From assembly GCA_032252755.1 (NCBI GenBank), contig JAVUPY010000041.1:17774-81773 (forward strand): DNA of 64,000 nucleotides, in the 5' to 3' direction. Positions 27,522 through 36,205 of this stretch are shown one piece after another. The position numbers and the translations under genes are program-made. Every line of letters begins with the position of its first letter. The first letter of the stretch is position 1. The DNA comes from Terriglobia bacterium. Its GTDB lineage: Bacteria; Acidobacteriota; Terriglobia; Terriglobales; Acidobacteriaceae. The notes under the pieces were generated by a model. It was not told where the DNA came from and ran no database searches. It saw only the letters and a program-made list of their open reading frames with translations.

Positions 27522-28214
27522 ATGCGCAACGCCCTGATTGCGGTTCTTCTGTTCTCCGGACTGGCCTTCGCCCAGAACTCTGACCAGAAACTCATTGACC
27601 AGAATGGCGCCGTGAAGAACGCCGAGCCGAGAAACCTTGTGACGATCCCCGCGGGGACGAAGATTCCGCTCATACTCAAGCAGACGATTTGGACAAAAAA
27701 CGCGCGAGAGAATGATGCCGTATATGCAGCGACTAATTTTCCGGTGGTGATCGACGGGGAGATGGTGATTCCACCGGGCACTTACGTTCAGGGCGTCATT
27801 TCGCAGGTGAAACGCGCAGGCCACGTGAAAGGCCGGGCGGAGTTGCTGGTTCACTTTACGTCGATGATCTATCCGAGCGGGTACACGGTTCTCCTGCCCG
27901 GAGCGGTGGAAGGTGCTCCGGACGTCGATGGGAAGGTGAAGGACAAAGAAGGAACGGTTGAAGGGCAGGGTTCGAAGGGCAAGGACGCGAAGACGATTGG
28001 AACTACAGCCGGCTATGGAACGATGATTGGGGCCGCGGCAGGGCAGTCAATGAAAGGCGCGGCGATGGGCGGCGGCATTGGGGCCGCGGCGGGCTTGGCG
28101 GCGGTTCTGTTGAGCCGAGGTCCGGACCTGAAGGTCGAAAATGGTACGGCAATTGACATGGTTCTGGAGCGTCCGGTGACGGTAGATCGGTCGCGGATTC
28201 ACTTAAACAATTAA
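27522..28214 (+). CDS. exported protein with glycine zipper
   Basis: 230 residues from ATG 27522, with signal peptide MRNALIAVLLFSGLAFAQ. The middle (about 40-130: PAGTKIPLILKQTIWTKN, PGTYVQGVISQVKRAG) resembles the beta-rich domain of TrbI/VirB10-type proteins. Residues about 165-205 are a glycine-zipper segment (GTMIGAAAGQSMKGAAMGGG) able to insert in or associate with membrane. No secretion-system genes accompany it, so a conjugation role is not supported. Probably an envelope protein of unknown function. Confidence 0.7.
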   Translation: MRNALIAVLLFSGLAFAQNSDQKLIDQNGAVKNAEPRNLVTIPAGTKIPLILKQTIWTKNARENDAVYAATNFPVVIDGEMVIPPGTYVQGVISQVKRAGHVKGRAELLVHFTSMIYPSGYTVLLPGAVEGAPDVDGKVKDKEGTVEGQGSKGKDAKTIGTTAGYGTMIGAAAGQSMKGAAMGGGIGAAAGLAAVLLSRGPDLKVENGTAIDMVLERPVTVDRSRIHLNN

Positions 28215-28566
28215 GTTGCGGCCGGGCCGGGACTTCGGAACTGATCCCCCTTTTTCAGCGTCCTGGCGGGCCAGAAAAGACCCACACCTGCTGACTGCGG
28301 CAAGGGTAGACCGAGATGAGTCACGGGAAATCCGCAACTTTACGCACCTTCGTGGGGTTAGTAGGGTTAACGGAGTAGTTTGGGAACGCTTCGGGTGATT
28401 TTTCAGACGAAATGTTGACGAATTCTCGTGCTTCCAAACGGTAGCGACCGGAATCCAACGTCTAAGGAGTGCCGGAAACGCGGGTATAATGGTGAGCAGC
28501 AACCCTCGAAAATTGCCTCTAACGGCGTGCCCCGCCGGCCCGACGCTGTTGGCAAGGGAGTAGGTC
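28215..28566. other. non-coding gap with candidate -10 element
   Basis: No gene seen in 352 bases. TATAAT at 28485-28490 is 77 bases before the M48 protease start; the matching -35 position (CTAAGG) is poor. Confidence 0.4.
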
Positions 28567-29850
28567 ATGAAATACCGAGTTGTAATCGCGACACTTGCGC
28601 TGTTATGCGCAACGTTGGCTGTGGCGCAGTCCACGCAGGCACCGGCAACATCCCAGGACTCCCAGCAGCAGAGTTCGCAGCAACCGGCGGCCCAGACCCC
28701 GAATACGCAGCAACCTTCGCAATCGCCGAGCACGGAGCAGCCCGTTGCACAGCCTTCGGAGACCCAGGAACCAGCGACGCAGAGTTCGCAGACGCAACAA
28801 CCGGCGGCAGAGTCGCAGGATAACCAGGATGCACCTCAGCCTCCGGGGGCAGAGCCAAGGAAGGATGCAAACGGCTCTGCCGATACGGACCCGAACAAGA
28901 AATTGAAGGGCGTTAAGCCGGGCAGCGAGAACGACGTTAACGCAATCGGCAACCGCAACATCGGCAAAGGCAAAAGCCTTGGTGACTGGTACTCGCTGGA
29001 CAGCGAGATCCGCATGGGCAAGCAGTACGCGCAGCAGATTGAAGCGAGCGTGAAGCTGAACCAGGACCCGGTCATCAATGAATACATTAACCGCATCGGG
29101 CAGAACCTGGTGCGGAACTCGGATGCGCGCGTACCGTTCACGATCAAAGTCGTGGAAGACGACAGCATCAACGCGTTTGCCCTGCCCGGCGGATTTTTCT
29201 ACGTGAACACGGGGTTGATTCTCGCCGCGGATGAAGAGGCGGAACTGGCGGGCGTGATGGCGCACGAGATCGCGCACGTAGCGGCGCGGCACGCGATGCG
29301 CCAGTTGACGCGTTCGCAGTTTGCGAACTTCGCGACGATTCCTCTGATCTTCGTCGGTGGTGGCATCGGATACGCTGCGCGCGCGGCGGCCGGTTTAGGA
29401 TTGCCCCTGACGTTCCTGCAGTTCTCGCGCGGATTCGAGGCCGAAGCCGACTATCTGGGCGTGCAGTACATGTACAAGGCGGGTTACGATCCACAGGCGT
29501 ACGTACAGTTCTTCGAGAAGATCCAGGCGAAAGAGAAGAAGAAACCGGGAACGCTGGCGAAAGCGTTCTCAAGCCATCCGCAGACACCGGATCGCATCGA
29601 GAAGACGCAAAAGGAAATCAATCAAATCTTGCCGCCGCGCCCCGAGTACATCGTGAACACGTCGGAGTTCGACCAGGTAAAGGCGAGGCTGGCGAAACTG
29701 GAGAATCGGCGGAAAATGACGCCGGACCAGGAGAGCCGTCCAACGCTCCGTCGCGCAGGCCAGGACAACAAGGACAAGACCAAGAGTGGCGATCAGACGG
29801 ATGATGGTCGTCCGACGCTAAAGAAGAGGGACGATTCGAATCAGAATTAA
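28567..29850 (+). CDS. M48 family periplasmic zinc metalloprotease
   Basis: 427 residues. Signal peptide (MKYRVVIATLALLCATLAVAQ), then an 85-residue Gln/Ser/Pro/Thr-rich low-complexity linker made of TQ/PS-type repeats, then the protease domain. Zinc site HEIAH (233-237) with the third ligand glutamate in RGFEAEADYLGVQYM (291-295). The hydrophobic stretch about 255-285 is the membrane-associated loop typical of BepA/LoiP-like proteases, which control outer-membrane protein quality. A charged tail (NRRKMTPDQESRPTLR) ends the protein. It is followed by a strong terminator. Confidence 0.9.
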   Translation: MKYRVVIATLALLCATLAVAQSTQAPATSQDSQQQSSQQPAAQTPNTQQPSQSPSTEQPVAQPSETQEPATQSSQTQQPAAESQDNQDAPQPPGAEPRKDANGSADTDPNKKLKGVKPGSENDVNAIGNRNIGKGKSLGDWYSLDSEIRMGKQYAQQIEASVKLNQDPVINEYINRIGQNLVRNSDARVPFTIKVVEDDSINAFALPGGFFYVNTGLILAADEEAELAGVMAHEIAHVAARHAMRQLTRSQFANFATIPLIFVGGGIGYAARAAAGLGLPLTFLQFSRGFEAEADYLGVQYMYKAGYDPQAYVQFFEKIQAKEKKKPGTLAKAFSSHPQTPDRIEKTQKEINQILPPRPEYIVNTSEFDQVKARLAKLENRRKMTPDQESRPTLRRAGQDNKDKTKSGDQTDDGRPTLKKRDDSNQN

Positions 29851-29870
29851 GAGTTGCAAGGTTCTGTGGA

Positions 29871-29894
29871 CTGGCGGCTTCGGCCGCCAGTTTT
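29871..29894 (+). terminator. intrinsic terminator of M48 gene
   Basis: CTGGCGGC-TTCG-GCCGCCAG followed by TTTT, 20 bases past the stop. Confidence 0.88.
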
Positions 29895-29933
29895 GCCTGG
29901 AAGTGGGGAACTCCGCGTCGAGCTGTGATGGGT

Positions 29934-29997
29934 GTTGCGACCGCGCTAGCTGCGGCGCGGGAAAAACAAGTCGCGGCCTCGCTCCGGATGACGACGG
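29934..29997. repeat. CHPERSA-type dispersed repeat, long form
   Basis: Lacks the first GGTCCTTCGAC but keeps GCGACCGCGC, the inner GCGCGGGAAA and the end GCTCCGGATGACGACGG. Confidence 0.75.
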
Positions 29998-30020
29998 TTA
30001 GAAGTCAGCTGAAAAATATG

Positions 30021-30050
30021 AAAGGCCGGAATCGTTGGATTCCGGCCTTT
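30021..30050. terminator. bidirectional terminator hairpin
   Basis: AAAGGCCGGAAT / ATTCCGGCCTTT stem of 12 bp, with A and T runs at its foot, usable in both directions. It lies just past the stop of the minus-strand gene at 30083. Confidence 0.8.
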
Positions 30051-30082
30051 TACATGTCGGTGCTGGGAAATGGGGATCTCTC

Positions 30083-30331
30083 TCAAGCGGCGCGCTTAAC
30101 CAAGCCCTCCACGGCCTCAATAGGCGCGTGCGAGGCCTGCTTGGAGATTGTGCCGATCACTTTCATGGCCTCCCAGTCGTACGCGAATTCCTTGCCGCAA
30201 TCGAGGCAAACCACGTAGGTACCGGTCGGGCCAGCGGCCGCAACGTTCCGGTTCGCTCTTTTTGCGGTGATGGGAAAACTGTAATTCCTGTGCGTACAGC
30301 CAAAGATCATTTCGAACAACGTGTTCAACAT
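30083..30331 (-). CDS. small zinc-binding protein
   Basis: 82 residues from ATG 30331. AGGAG lies seven bases upstream of this ATG but only one base from the GTG two codons earlier, which decides the start. A CTHRNYSFP segment and CLDCGKEFAYDW give the three cysteines and a histidine of a zinc-ribbon-like fold. Function unknown; small proteins with a CLDCGKEF knuckle are common in this phylum. Confidence 0.7.
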   Translation of the reverse strand: MLNTLFEMIFGCTHRNYSFPITAKRANRNVAAAGPTGTYVVCLDCGKEFAYDWEAMKVIGTISKQASHAPIEAVEGLVKRAA

Positions 30332-30530
30332 ATCCACTCTCCTGGGACCGGGGGAGACCAGACACCGTAATCCTCACTTCATTGGATTCATCAACTCTGA
30401 AAAAGGTGGCACATTTCCACTAAAGGGTAGTGAGCTGACGGTAGAAAGCGTTGCAGAGTGGAAAGACGCAAGGATCTGCCAATAATATGCAAAGGAAGGG
30501 CAAGTTGAAGGGACGGTGGAGGTTAGAGGA

Positions 30531-30551
30531 AATGAAGAATGAGGAATGTGG
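30531..30551. repeat. heptamer array AATGARG
   Basis: AATGAAG, AATGAGG, AATGTGG in consecutive 7-base steps within a purine-rich stretch. The 30332-30726 gap contains this, the repeat at 30635 and no gene. Confidence 0.55.
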
Positions 30552-30634
30552 GGAGGACGAATGAAAAAAGGGGGATGATTTTCACAGGGTAGCGGCGCGC
30601 AGATCTGAGGTAGGAGACTATCTGATTTGAATCC

Positions 30635-30705
30635 AGGTCCTTCGACTCGACGGTGCCAACTGCAGCGCGGAAAGACTGGTCGCGACTTTGCTCAGGTGAT
30701 GACGG
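30635..30705. repeat. CHPERSA-type dispersed repeat, long form
   Basis: Begins AGGTCCTTCGACTCGACGG, with the inner CCAACTGCAGCGCGG, ends GCTCAGGTGATGACGG. Closest to the copy at 26301. Confidence 0.8.
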
Positions 30706-30726
30706 TTCTCTTGACTCAAGGGCGCT

Positions 30727-30975
30727 TCAGGACTGCGGTTTCTGCTGCTCCTTGCACTTGGACATGATGGCGGAACGAAGGCGGGTTCGAAGGTCATCGG
30801 GGAGTTCGTAAAGCTCGGAGCCGCGGTAAATTTCGATGGTGCGCTTGGTTGTGTTGCAGACAACGTAGCAGTTGTGGCACCAAAGCAGGTGCTCGTCCAA
30901 TTCTTTCTTGGTGCGATCGTCGATCACACCATCCAGGTAGTCGGTCAGCTCTTTCAGAAATTCAGAGCAGGTCAC
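30727..30975 (-). CDS. zinc-binding anti-sigma factor
   Basis: 82 residues of the ZAS family: H29-x3-C33-x2-C36 in DEHLLWCHNC, with an earlier Cys3. Such proteins hold an ECF sigma factor inactive and often release it on thiol oxidation. Its GTG start overlaps the stop of the sigma gene by 4 bases (GTGA), so the two are co-translated. It is soluble, with no membrane segment, like RsrA and unlike membrane-bound anti-sigmas. The inducing signal is unknown. Confidence 0.85.
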   Translation of the reverse strand: MTCSEFLKELTDYLDGVIDDRTKKELDEHLLWCHNCYVVCNTTKRTIEIYRGSELYELPDDLRTRLRSAIMSKCKEQQKPQS

Positions 30976-31601
30976 TGTGTCCCATCTCCATCGCGTCTTT
31001 TCTTGAAGTACTTATTCAACCGTTCCCGCAACTGCAACCGCGCACGCAATAACCGGGACTTCACCGCGGGGATACTGAGCCCGAGTGCATCTGCCGTTTC
31101 TTCGGTTGAGAGACCTTCCACATCGCGCAGTACAAAGACCGTCCGGAAACTGGCCGGCAGGCCGTGTATCGTGCGGCCGAGAATGTCCTTCAACTCGCCC
31201 TGCGTATACTGTTGCTCCGGATTCGGAGACCAATCCGCGATCTCGCGCGGCATGGAATCCTCTTCCGTTTTTACGTCCTCATCCAGAGAGACCATTCTCT
31301 CCGGGCGGCGACGCCGCAAGCGCATCAGCGCTTCGTTGACCGCGATACGAACCAGCCAGGTATAAAACTTCGACTGGCCCTGGAACTGTCCGAGATTCTG
31401 GTACGCCTTCAGGAACGCGTCCTGAACAACGTCTTCGGCATCCTCGCGATTCTGCGTGATGTGCTGCGCGATGCGAAAAACGTTGCGGTCGTACCGGCGA
31501 ACCAGTTCCTCGAAGGCCGCCATGTCGCCCTTGCGGGCGGCATTAACAAGGACAGCTTCGTCGTTCGTCGGCTCGCCTACTCTTGATTCGATTGCTTCCA
31601 T
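30972..31601 (-). CDS. ECF sigma-70 factor
   Basis: 209 residues. Region 2 (about 30-100: YDRNVFRIAQHIT, EDAEDVVQDAFLKAYQNL, KFYTWLVRIAVNEALMRLRR) and region 4 (about 135-190: LPASFRTVFVLRDVEGLSTEETADALGLS) are complete; regions 1 and 3 are absent, as expected for group 4 sigmas. An acidic linker (SLDEDVKTEEDS) separates the two. Paired with the anti-sigma immediately downstream. Target promoters are not known; I did not identify a typical ECF AAC-type promoter in front of it. Confidence 0.93.
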   Translation of the reverse strand: MEAIESRVGEPTNDEAVLVNAARKGDMAAFEELVRRYDRNVFRIAQHITQNREDAEDVVQDAFLKAYQNLGQFQGQSKFYTWLVRIAVNEALMRLRRRRPERMVSLDEDVKTEEDSMPREIADWSPNPEQQYTQGELKDILGRTIHGLPASFRTVFVLRDVEGLSTEETADALGLSIPAVKSRLLRARLQLRERLNKYFKKRRDGDGTQ

Positions 31602-31812
31602 GTGATGGTAGATTCAGGAATTTCCGACCAGTTACTGGCTTCGGAGCCCCGGGGCCTTCCCCGCAGTCTATTGTATAGGGTGGGGGCCATTTTGTGGCTA
31701 GGGGTTTTTCCACCGGAATCAAGGGCCAAATGGGGAAGGAAAAAACGGCAAAGGGGAACAACCTAAGCCAGACGACAAGGCTCTCGATATTAGGTGAGGG
31801 CGCGATAACGCA

Positions 31813-32181
31813 ATGAAAGTGCTGAGATGCTGGCTGATTTCACTGATTTTGGCAGCGACAACAATGACCGCGCCCGGCTGCTCGCAACAGCAGAGAACGC
31901 AGGACCTGAAGGAGAGGACCGCGGATGCGACGGCCGAGGCCAAGCGCGATGCCAAGGCCGTCGCCCAAGGAATCCGCGAGGGCTGGAATCGCGACAAGCC
32001 GCTCAATTTGAATACCGCGACGAAAGAGCAACTGACGAGCCTGCCGGGCGTGACCGCGGCTGAAGCCGATCGGGTGATCGCTGGACGTCCTTACAAAAAT
32101 CCCGACGAACTGGTCACTCGGCACATCATTCGGAAAACCGAATACGATAAGTTCGCGAATCGTGTCACAGCAACGAAATGA
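31813..32181 (+). CDS. lipoprotein with ComEA-like helix-hairpin-helix
   Basis: 122 residues. The signal peptide ends in a lipobox (TMTAPGC), predicting a lipid-anchored protein. After a charged helical linker (about 30-60) comes one helix-hairpin-helix unit (LNLNTATKEQLTSLPGVTAA, then RPYKNPDELVTRHII), as in the DNA-uptake protein ComEA, which is normally held by a transmembrane helix. It may bind DNA at the envelope, or the motif may serve protein contacts. Converges with the transglycosylase gene, 11 bases apart. Confidence 0.78.
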   Translation: MKVLRCWLISLILAATTMTAPGCSQQQRTQDLKERTADATAEAKRDAKAVAQGIREGWNRDKPLNLNTATKEQLTSLPGVTAAEADRVIAGRPYKNPDELVTRHIIRKTEYDKFANRVTATK

Positions 32182-32192
32182 CGTCGCAGTAA

Positions 32193-34604
32193 CTACTCGC
32201 CGCGTTCCGCCTTCTGTCCTGCGTAGAGTTGGCGGTAGACCTGCGCGTTGCGCATGATGGCCTGCACGTATTCGCGGGTTTGCGTGAACGGGATCGATTC
32301 GACGAACTCTGGGACGTCTTTGAAGTTGCCGCTGGCGAGCCAGTCGTCGACGCGATTGGTGCCTGCGTTGTATGCGGCGAGAGCATACTCCACCTGTCCG
32401 TTGTAGTGGTCGATCATTTCTTTCAAATAGCGCGTGCCGAGGCGCAGGTTCACGGTGGGAGAGAGCAGAAGTTCCTGCGAGAAGCGCATCTTCAGCTCTT
32501 TGGCTTCGCCACGGCCGACCTTGGGCAGCAACTGCATAAGGCCCCAGGCGTTCGCGTAAGAAATCGCGTTGGGATTGAACTCGGATTCCTGGCGGATGAG
32601 CGACGCGACGAGATCGGGATTCAAGTCGTTCTGGCCCGCGTAGTTTTGCAGGTCGCTCCAGTAGGGACGCGGGAAGAGGTGCTTCCAGTACTCGCGCGGA
32701 AGCGCACCGAAATCAAGGGAGTAGTAGGCCGGGACTGCGCGCTTGAGGACCTGAAGGGAGCGGTAGTACTTGCCGGCGTCACGATAGATGCGTCCGATCT
32801 GCAGCGTCGCCCAGTTCGCGCCCTGTCCGCCGTCGGCCTCCTGCAATTCCTTTACGGCGTAGTCGGTGAGGCCGGCGTTTTCGAGGAGCTTGCTTTTCTC
32901 CACGTGCAGATCGCCCGGCGGCGGATCGGTTTCCTGCGCTTCTTCCGGCAGAGGCTTGGGGCGGGGAATGGCATTGAGCAGCGTGTTTGTCGAAACGGTC
33001 TGGAGCGGGCCGAGTTGCTTCAGTCTCTCGCGCCCGAGGAAGCCGTAGTAGTAGTTGCGGAAACGGTCGGAGACTTTCGCGTAAAAGGCGATTGCGGTTG
33101 ACCTGTCATTTTCCGCTTCGGCGACACGGCCGCGCCAGTAGAGCGCCGCTGCCACCTGATCGTCATTGGGCCACCTGGCGATTTGTTCCTGGAATTCTTC
33201 CTTAGCCTGGTCGAGGCGGCCTTGCCGGTAGTCGAGCCACGCGGCCTTCCAGTGCGTGTAGGACGCGCGGGGATCCTTGGGGAAGCGAGTGTACAGTTCC
33301 CGATAGGCGTCGATAGCGTGATCGTAGTCCTTCGCCAGCAGATACTTGTTCCCGGCGGAAAGCAGCGCGGTGGCGAACCATGCGCTGGTGGGGACTTCCT
33401 GACGCATGCGGTTAAGGTTGTCGAGGAAAGCGGCGTCGTCGCCCTTGTCGCGGGCGAGTTCACCGAGGTTATAAAGGCGAATGGCGTTGGCTTCGCCCGT
33501 GACCTGCGCGTTCTGGAGGAGGCCGGCGGCTTCGCTATCTTTGCCTGCGCGACGCAACGCCACGCCGAGCGCAACTTGCAGCGCCGGTTTCTCGTCCGGA
33601 GGAGCATCGTTCAGCAGCGCGCGATATTCGTTAACGGCATCCGAGAAGCGATTCGCCTGCATGAGCAGCGTGGCACGCTGTTTACGCTCGTTGAAGGCAG
33701 GCGGCGGCAACGCTCCGGAGGCCTGTAAAGTTTGCAGGTCAGTAGCCGCGGCATCGGCTTCGGGACTTGCGGGCATTGTTATATAGAGATGGCGAAGAAT
33801 CTCTCCGCCCCTCGCCGCCTGGCCCGCTTTTACGTAAGCACGACCCAGCGCGAGTTCGACGTCGGCGCGAGTGGGCTGGCGATTCGCTTCGAGATAGGGC
33901 ACGGCCTCGTCGGCGTGCCCGGTCGCGACCAGGGCGTTGCCATAGATATCAACGACATCGTGGCGGAATATCGACTCGGGAGAATCCTTCTGAAAATTGC
34001 GCAACGTGGCGACGACCTGCGGCCAGTCGTTCTGCCCGGCGTAGCTTTGCGCCAGCATGAAGCGAACGTAGTCGGCGAGTTCGCCGGCGTGCCGTTGCGC
34101 TTTTTTCAAAGCATCCTGCGCCTGCGGATACTCCTTGTCCAGCAGGTGGGCGTAGCCGACGGCCAGCCACGCCATGGCGGCTTCATCGGTTCCCGGATGC
34201 TTGCGCGCATAGGCTTCGACACCTGCGTAGGCCGGCTTGGAACGGAGGTCGATGAGTTGCAGCGCCATCGGCTTCAAGTCTTCCGACTTCACGAAAGCAC
34301 GCTTCATCCGCCGCAGCTTCGCGGGGCTGACCCGAACGTGATGAAACCGGCGGCGCGATTTCACTGATTTGCGGGCGTGCGATTTCGAAACGGTCTTTTT
34401 CGTCGTCTTCTTTGTTGCGGTCGACTGTGGCGTCTTCGCAGAAGCTTTCTTTTGGGCGGCTTTATTCGACGCGGAAGTTGTCTTCTTGTGCTCGGAAGTA
34501 GTTTTCTTTGACTTTGAAGAGGCCGAAGAGGATTGCTTGGCACACACAGTGCCGCTCAGAAAAATTGCGGCGAGGAGAACAGCGATAACCTTCAATTGAG
34601 ACAT
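32193..34604 (-). CDS. Slt-type soluble lytic transglycosylase
   Basis: 803 residues. Signal peptide, then a Lys/Ser/Thr-rich stretch (about 25-85), a long helical superhelix of TPR-like repeats (about 100-600), and a C-terminal SLT domain. The catalytic glutamate is in LIRQESEFNPNAISYANAWG, with GLMQLLP and AYNAGTNRVDDWL further on. The enzyme cleaves MurNAc-GlcNAc bonds in the periplasm giving anhydro-muropeptides, which would feed the recycling genes elsewhere in the window. Longer than E. coli Slt70 by the N-terminal extension. Confidence 0.93.
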   Translation of the reverse strand: MSQLKVIAVLLAAIFLSGTVCAKQSSSASSKSKKTTSEHKKTTSASNKAAQKKASAKTPQSTATKKTTKKTVSKSHARKSVKSRRRFHHVRVSPAKLRRMKRAFVKSEDLKPMALQLIDLRSKPAYAGVEAYARKHPGTDEAAMAWLAVGYAHLLDKEYPQAQDALKKAQRHAGELADYVRFMLAQSYAGQNDWPQVVATLRNFQKDSPESIFRHDVVDIYGNALVATGHADEAVPYLEANRQPTRADVELALGRAYVKAGQAARGGEILRHLYITMPASPEADAAATDLQTLQASGALPPPAFNERKQRATLLMQANRFSDAVNEYRALLNDAPPDEKPALQVALGVALRRAGKDSEAAGLLQNAQVTGEANAIRLYNLGELARDKGDDAAFLDNLNRMRQEVPTSAWFATALLSAGNKYLLAKDYDHAIDAYRELYTRFPKDPRASYTHWKAAWLDYRQGRLDQAKEEFQEQIARWPNDDQVAAALYWRGRVAEAENDRSTAIAFYAKVSDRFRNYYYGFLGRERLKQLGPLQTVSTNTLLNAIPRPKPLPEEAQETDPPPGDLHVEKSKLLENAGLTDYAVKELQEADGGQGANWATLQIGRIYRDAGKYYRSLQVLKRAVPAYYSLDFGALPREYWKHLFPRPYWSDLQNYAGQNDLNPDLVASLIRQESEFNPNAISYANAWGLMQLLPKVGRGEAKELKMRFSQELLLSPTVNLRLGTRYLKEMIDHYNGQVEYALAAYNAGTNRVDDWLASGNFKDVPEFVESIPFTQTREYVQAIMRNAQVYRQLYAGQKAERGE

Positions 34605-34619
34605 TGCACTGCGACTAGT

Positions 34620-35666
34620 TTACCAGCGGAAATTCGCCCCGAAAATGGAACGATCGTTATCACCGAGGATACGCACCAGTTCTTGCGTAAAGTAGTCGAC
34701 ATCGGGGACGCTCTGTCCGTACCGCTTTTCGTAGGTAGCGCGGCTCTTGTCGATGTCGTCCTTGAGCCTGTCATAAAGATCCCTTGTTGCGCGGCCTTCA
34801 TTCACCTTGGCCTGGTTGTACAGCTTGATTTCTTCGACCAGCAGTTTCGCGAAGCGTCGCGCCTTATTGCGGACTTCGTCTTCTCCATTGGATGCCGGAG
34901 TTGCTGCAGGTACTGGCGGCGGCATTGGCATAGCCCCAGGGGGTGCGGCAACCGCGACGGCAACCGCGGCCGTCGCCGCGACAGGTTTTGGCGTGACTGG
35001 CGCGGGTGTAGGAGCGGGCGGCATTTCCTGCGCGGCGTGATGGTCCGCGGGTGCGACTTTGCGGAATGAGAGCACCTCCAACCACAATCCCGTGCAGCGA
35101 ACCAGTAGTTCGAGCGCGGAGGCATTCAGTCCAGCGGCACCTTTTTCACCGCCGTCGGCGTAAACCATCGCCGCAACCTTTTCCTTGATGACCAGCGGCA
35201 GCAGAACGACATTGCCGTCCGCCGGATGTCCGAAGCGGCTTACGAACGATGAATCAAATTCGTCGGCTGCGGCAGCCGAAGGTGTTCGGTTGTGCAGCAC
35301 GCGTTCGCAGAGGCCCCGGGTGCAGTCGGTGCTGAAGTGCCGGAAAGCCTCGTTGTCGTCGAATCCGCGCGACTGCCAACCGGTAGCGGTTGTGCCTCGG
35401 ACGACGAGCAGGCCCGCGCGCTGCGAGAAATTGATCGCTCCGTCCAGCAGGGCCTTCAGGATGTCGGTCTGCGTGGTCGCGTCCTGGACCGATGCCACAG
35501 CGGCGTTTAAGAGATCAGTGGGCGCGGTACCGTGAGCCTCTTGGGGCTCGCGCTTCAGCTCCGCAAGACGATCGCGTACTGCTTCGCTGATGGCGGCGGA
35601 GTGCTCTCCAACCACCTCGCGTACGATTCGCTCGACTTGTTCACGGACTCGGCTGAGGTCAGTCAT
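34620..35666 (-). CDS. GAF-like protein with conserved C-terminal helical domain
   Basis: 348 residues, no signal peptide. An N-terminal helix (1-30) precedes a GAF-like sensor region (about 60-215: FSQRAGLLVVRGTTATGW, VVLLPLVIKEKVAAMVYADG), then a Pro/Ala-rich linker (about 225-275) and a helical C-terminus (KARRFAKLLVEEIKLYNQAK, then SRATYEKRYG, about 285-348). Probably a cytosolic signalling or scaffold protein; no effector domain is recognisable. It ends 15 bases from the Slt gene's start on the same strand and may be co-transcribed. Confidence 0.65.
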   Translation of the reverse strand: MTDLSRVREQVERIVREVVGEHSAAISEAVRDRLAELKREPQEAHGTAPTDLLNAAVASVQDATTQTDILKALLDGAINFSQRAGLLVVRGTTATGWQSRGFDDNEAFRHFSTDCTRGLCERVLHNRTPSAAAADEFDSSFVSRFGHPADGNVVLLPLVIKEKVAAMVYADGGEKGAAGLNASALELLVRCTGLWLEVLSFRKVAPADHHAAQEMPPAPTPAPVTPKPVAATAAVAVAVAAPPGAMPMPPPVPAATPASNGEDEVRNKARRFAKLLVEEIKLYNQAKVNEGRATRDLYDRLKDDIDKSRATYEKRYGQSVPDVDYFTQELVRILGDNDRSIFGANFRW

Positions 35667-35776
35667 GCGCTCATTTTTCAGCTACTTGGCGGTATTTGCA
35701 GTATAGGCAACATGCGTCCGGTGTCAATAACGGTTAGCCCTGAGAAGGTCTGGGACTTAGGTAACCTGCCATGGGT

Positions 35777-36187
35777 TTAGGTGAGCTGAACCGGGGTTCC
35801 GCCCCAATCGCGAGGATCGCTATCGGCGATGGATTGCGTGAAGGTCCAGCGGTGCCCGCCAATGTCTGTGGCATTGTATTGGCGCTCGCCGTAGGGGTAA
35901 TCGGCAGGCTCACGTGAGATGACCGCTCCGTGTGCACGGGCGCGCTCGCAATGCCGGTCGATATTCTCGACGCGAACCATCACATGACCTACATCGGTGC
36001 GACCGGGCTGGCGCTCGATGGCGACCATGGCGCCCTCGCCGATATTGATCTGACAGCGGTGGTTGCCGATCCGCAGGCGAACAGTAAAGCCGAACGCCAC
36101 GCACAGCCAGTCAGCGGCCTGGTTCACGTCGTCGTAGGGAAGTTCAGGAATAACGGTGGTGTTCGGGATGGACCGGTTGCGCAACAT
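35777..36187 (-). CDS. VOC (glyoxalase/bleomycin-resistance fold) protein
   Basis: 136 residues with the paired beta-alpha-beta-beta-beta modules of the vicinal oxygen chelate superfamily: IPELPYDDVNQAADWLCVAFGF at the start, GHVMVRVENIDRHCERARAHG in the second half and RQYNATDIGGHRWTFTQS at the end. The likely metal ligands are only partly conserved. Substrate is unknown; annotation as a resistance gene would not be justified. Lies 18 bases downstream of lspA on the same strand. Confidence 0.8.
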   Translation of the reverse strand: MLRNRSIPNTTVIPELPYDDVNQAADWLCVAFGFTVRLRIGNHRCQINIGEGAMVAIERQPGRTDVGHVMVRVENIDRHCERARAHGAVISREPADYPYGERQYNATDIGGHRWTFTQSIADSDPRDWGGTPVQLT

Positions 36188-36205
36188 GGCTGCAGCCTCC
36201 CGCGA

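Noticed and set aside
27522..28214. VirB10/TrbI conjugation gene
   Set aside because: Only a loose domain resemblance; no other type IV secretion genes nearby.
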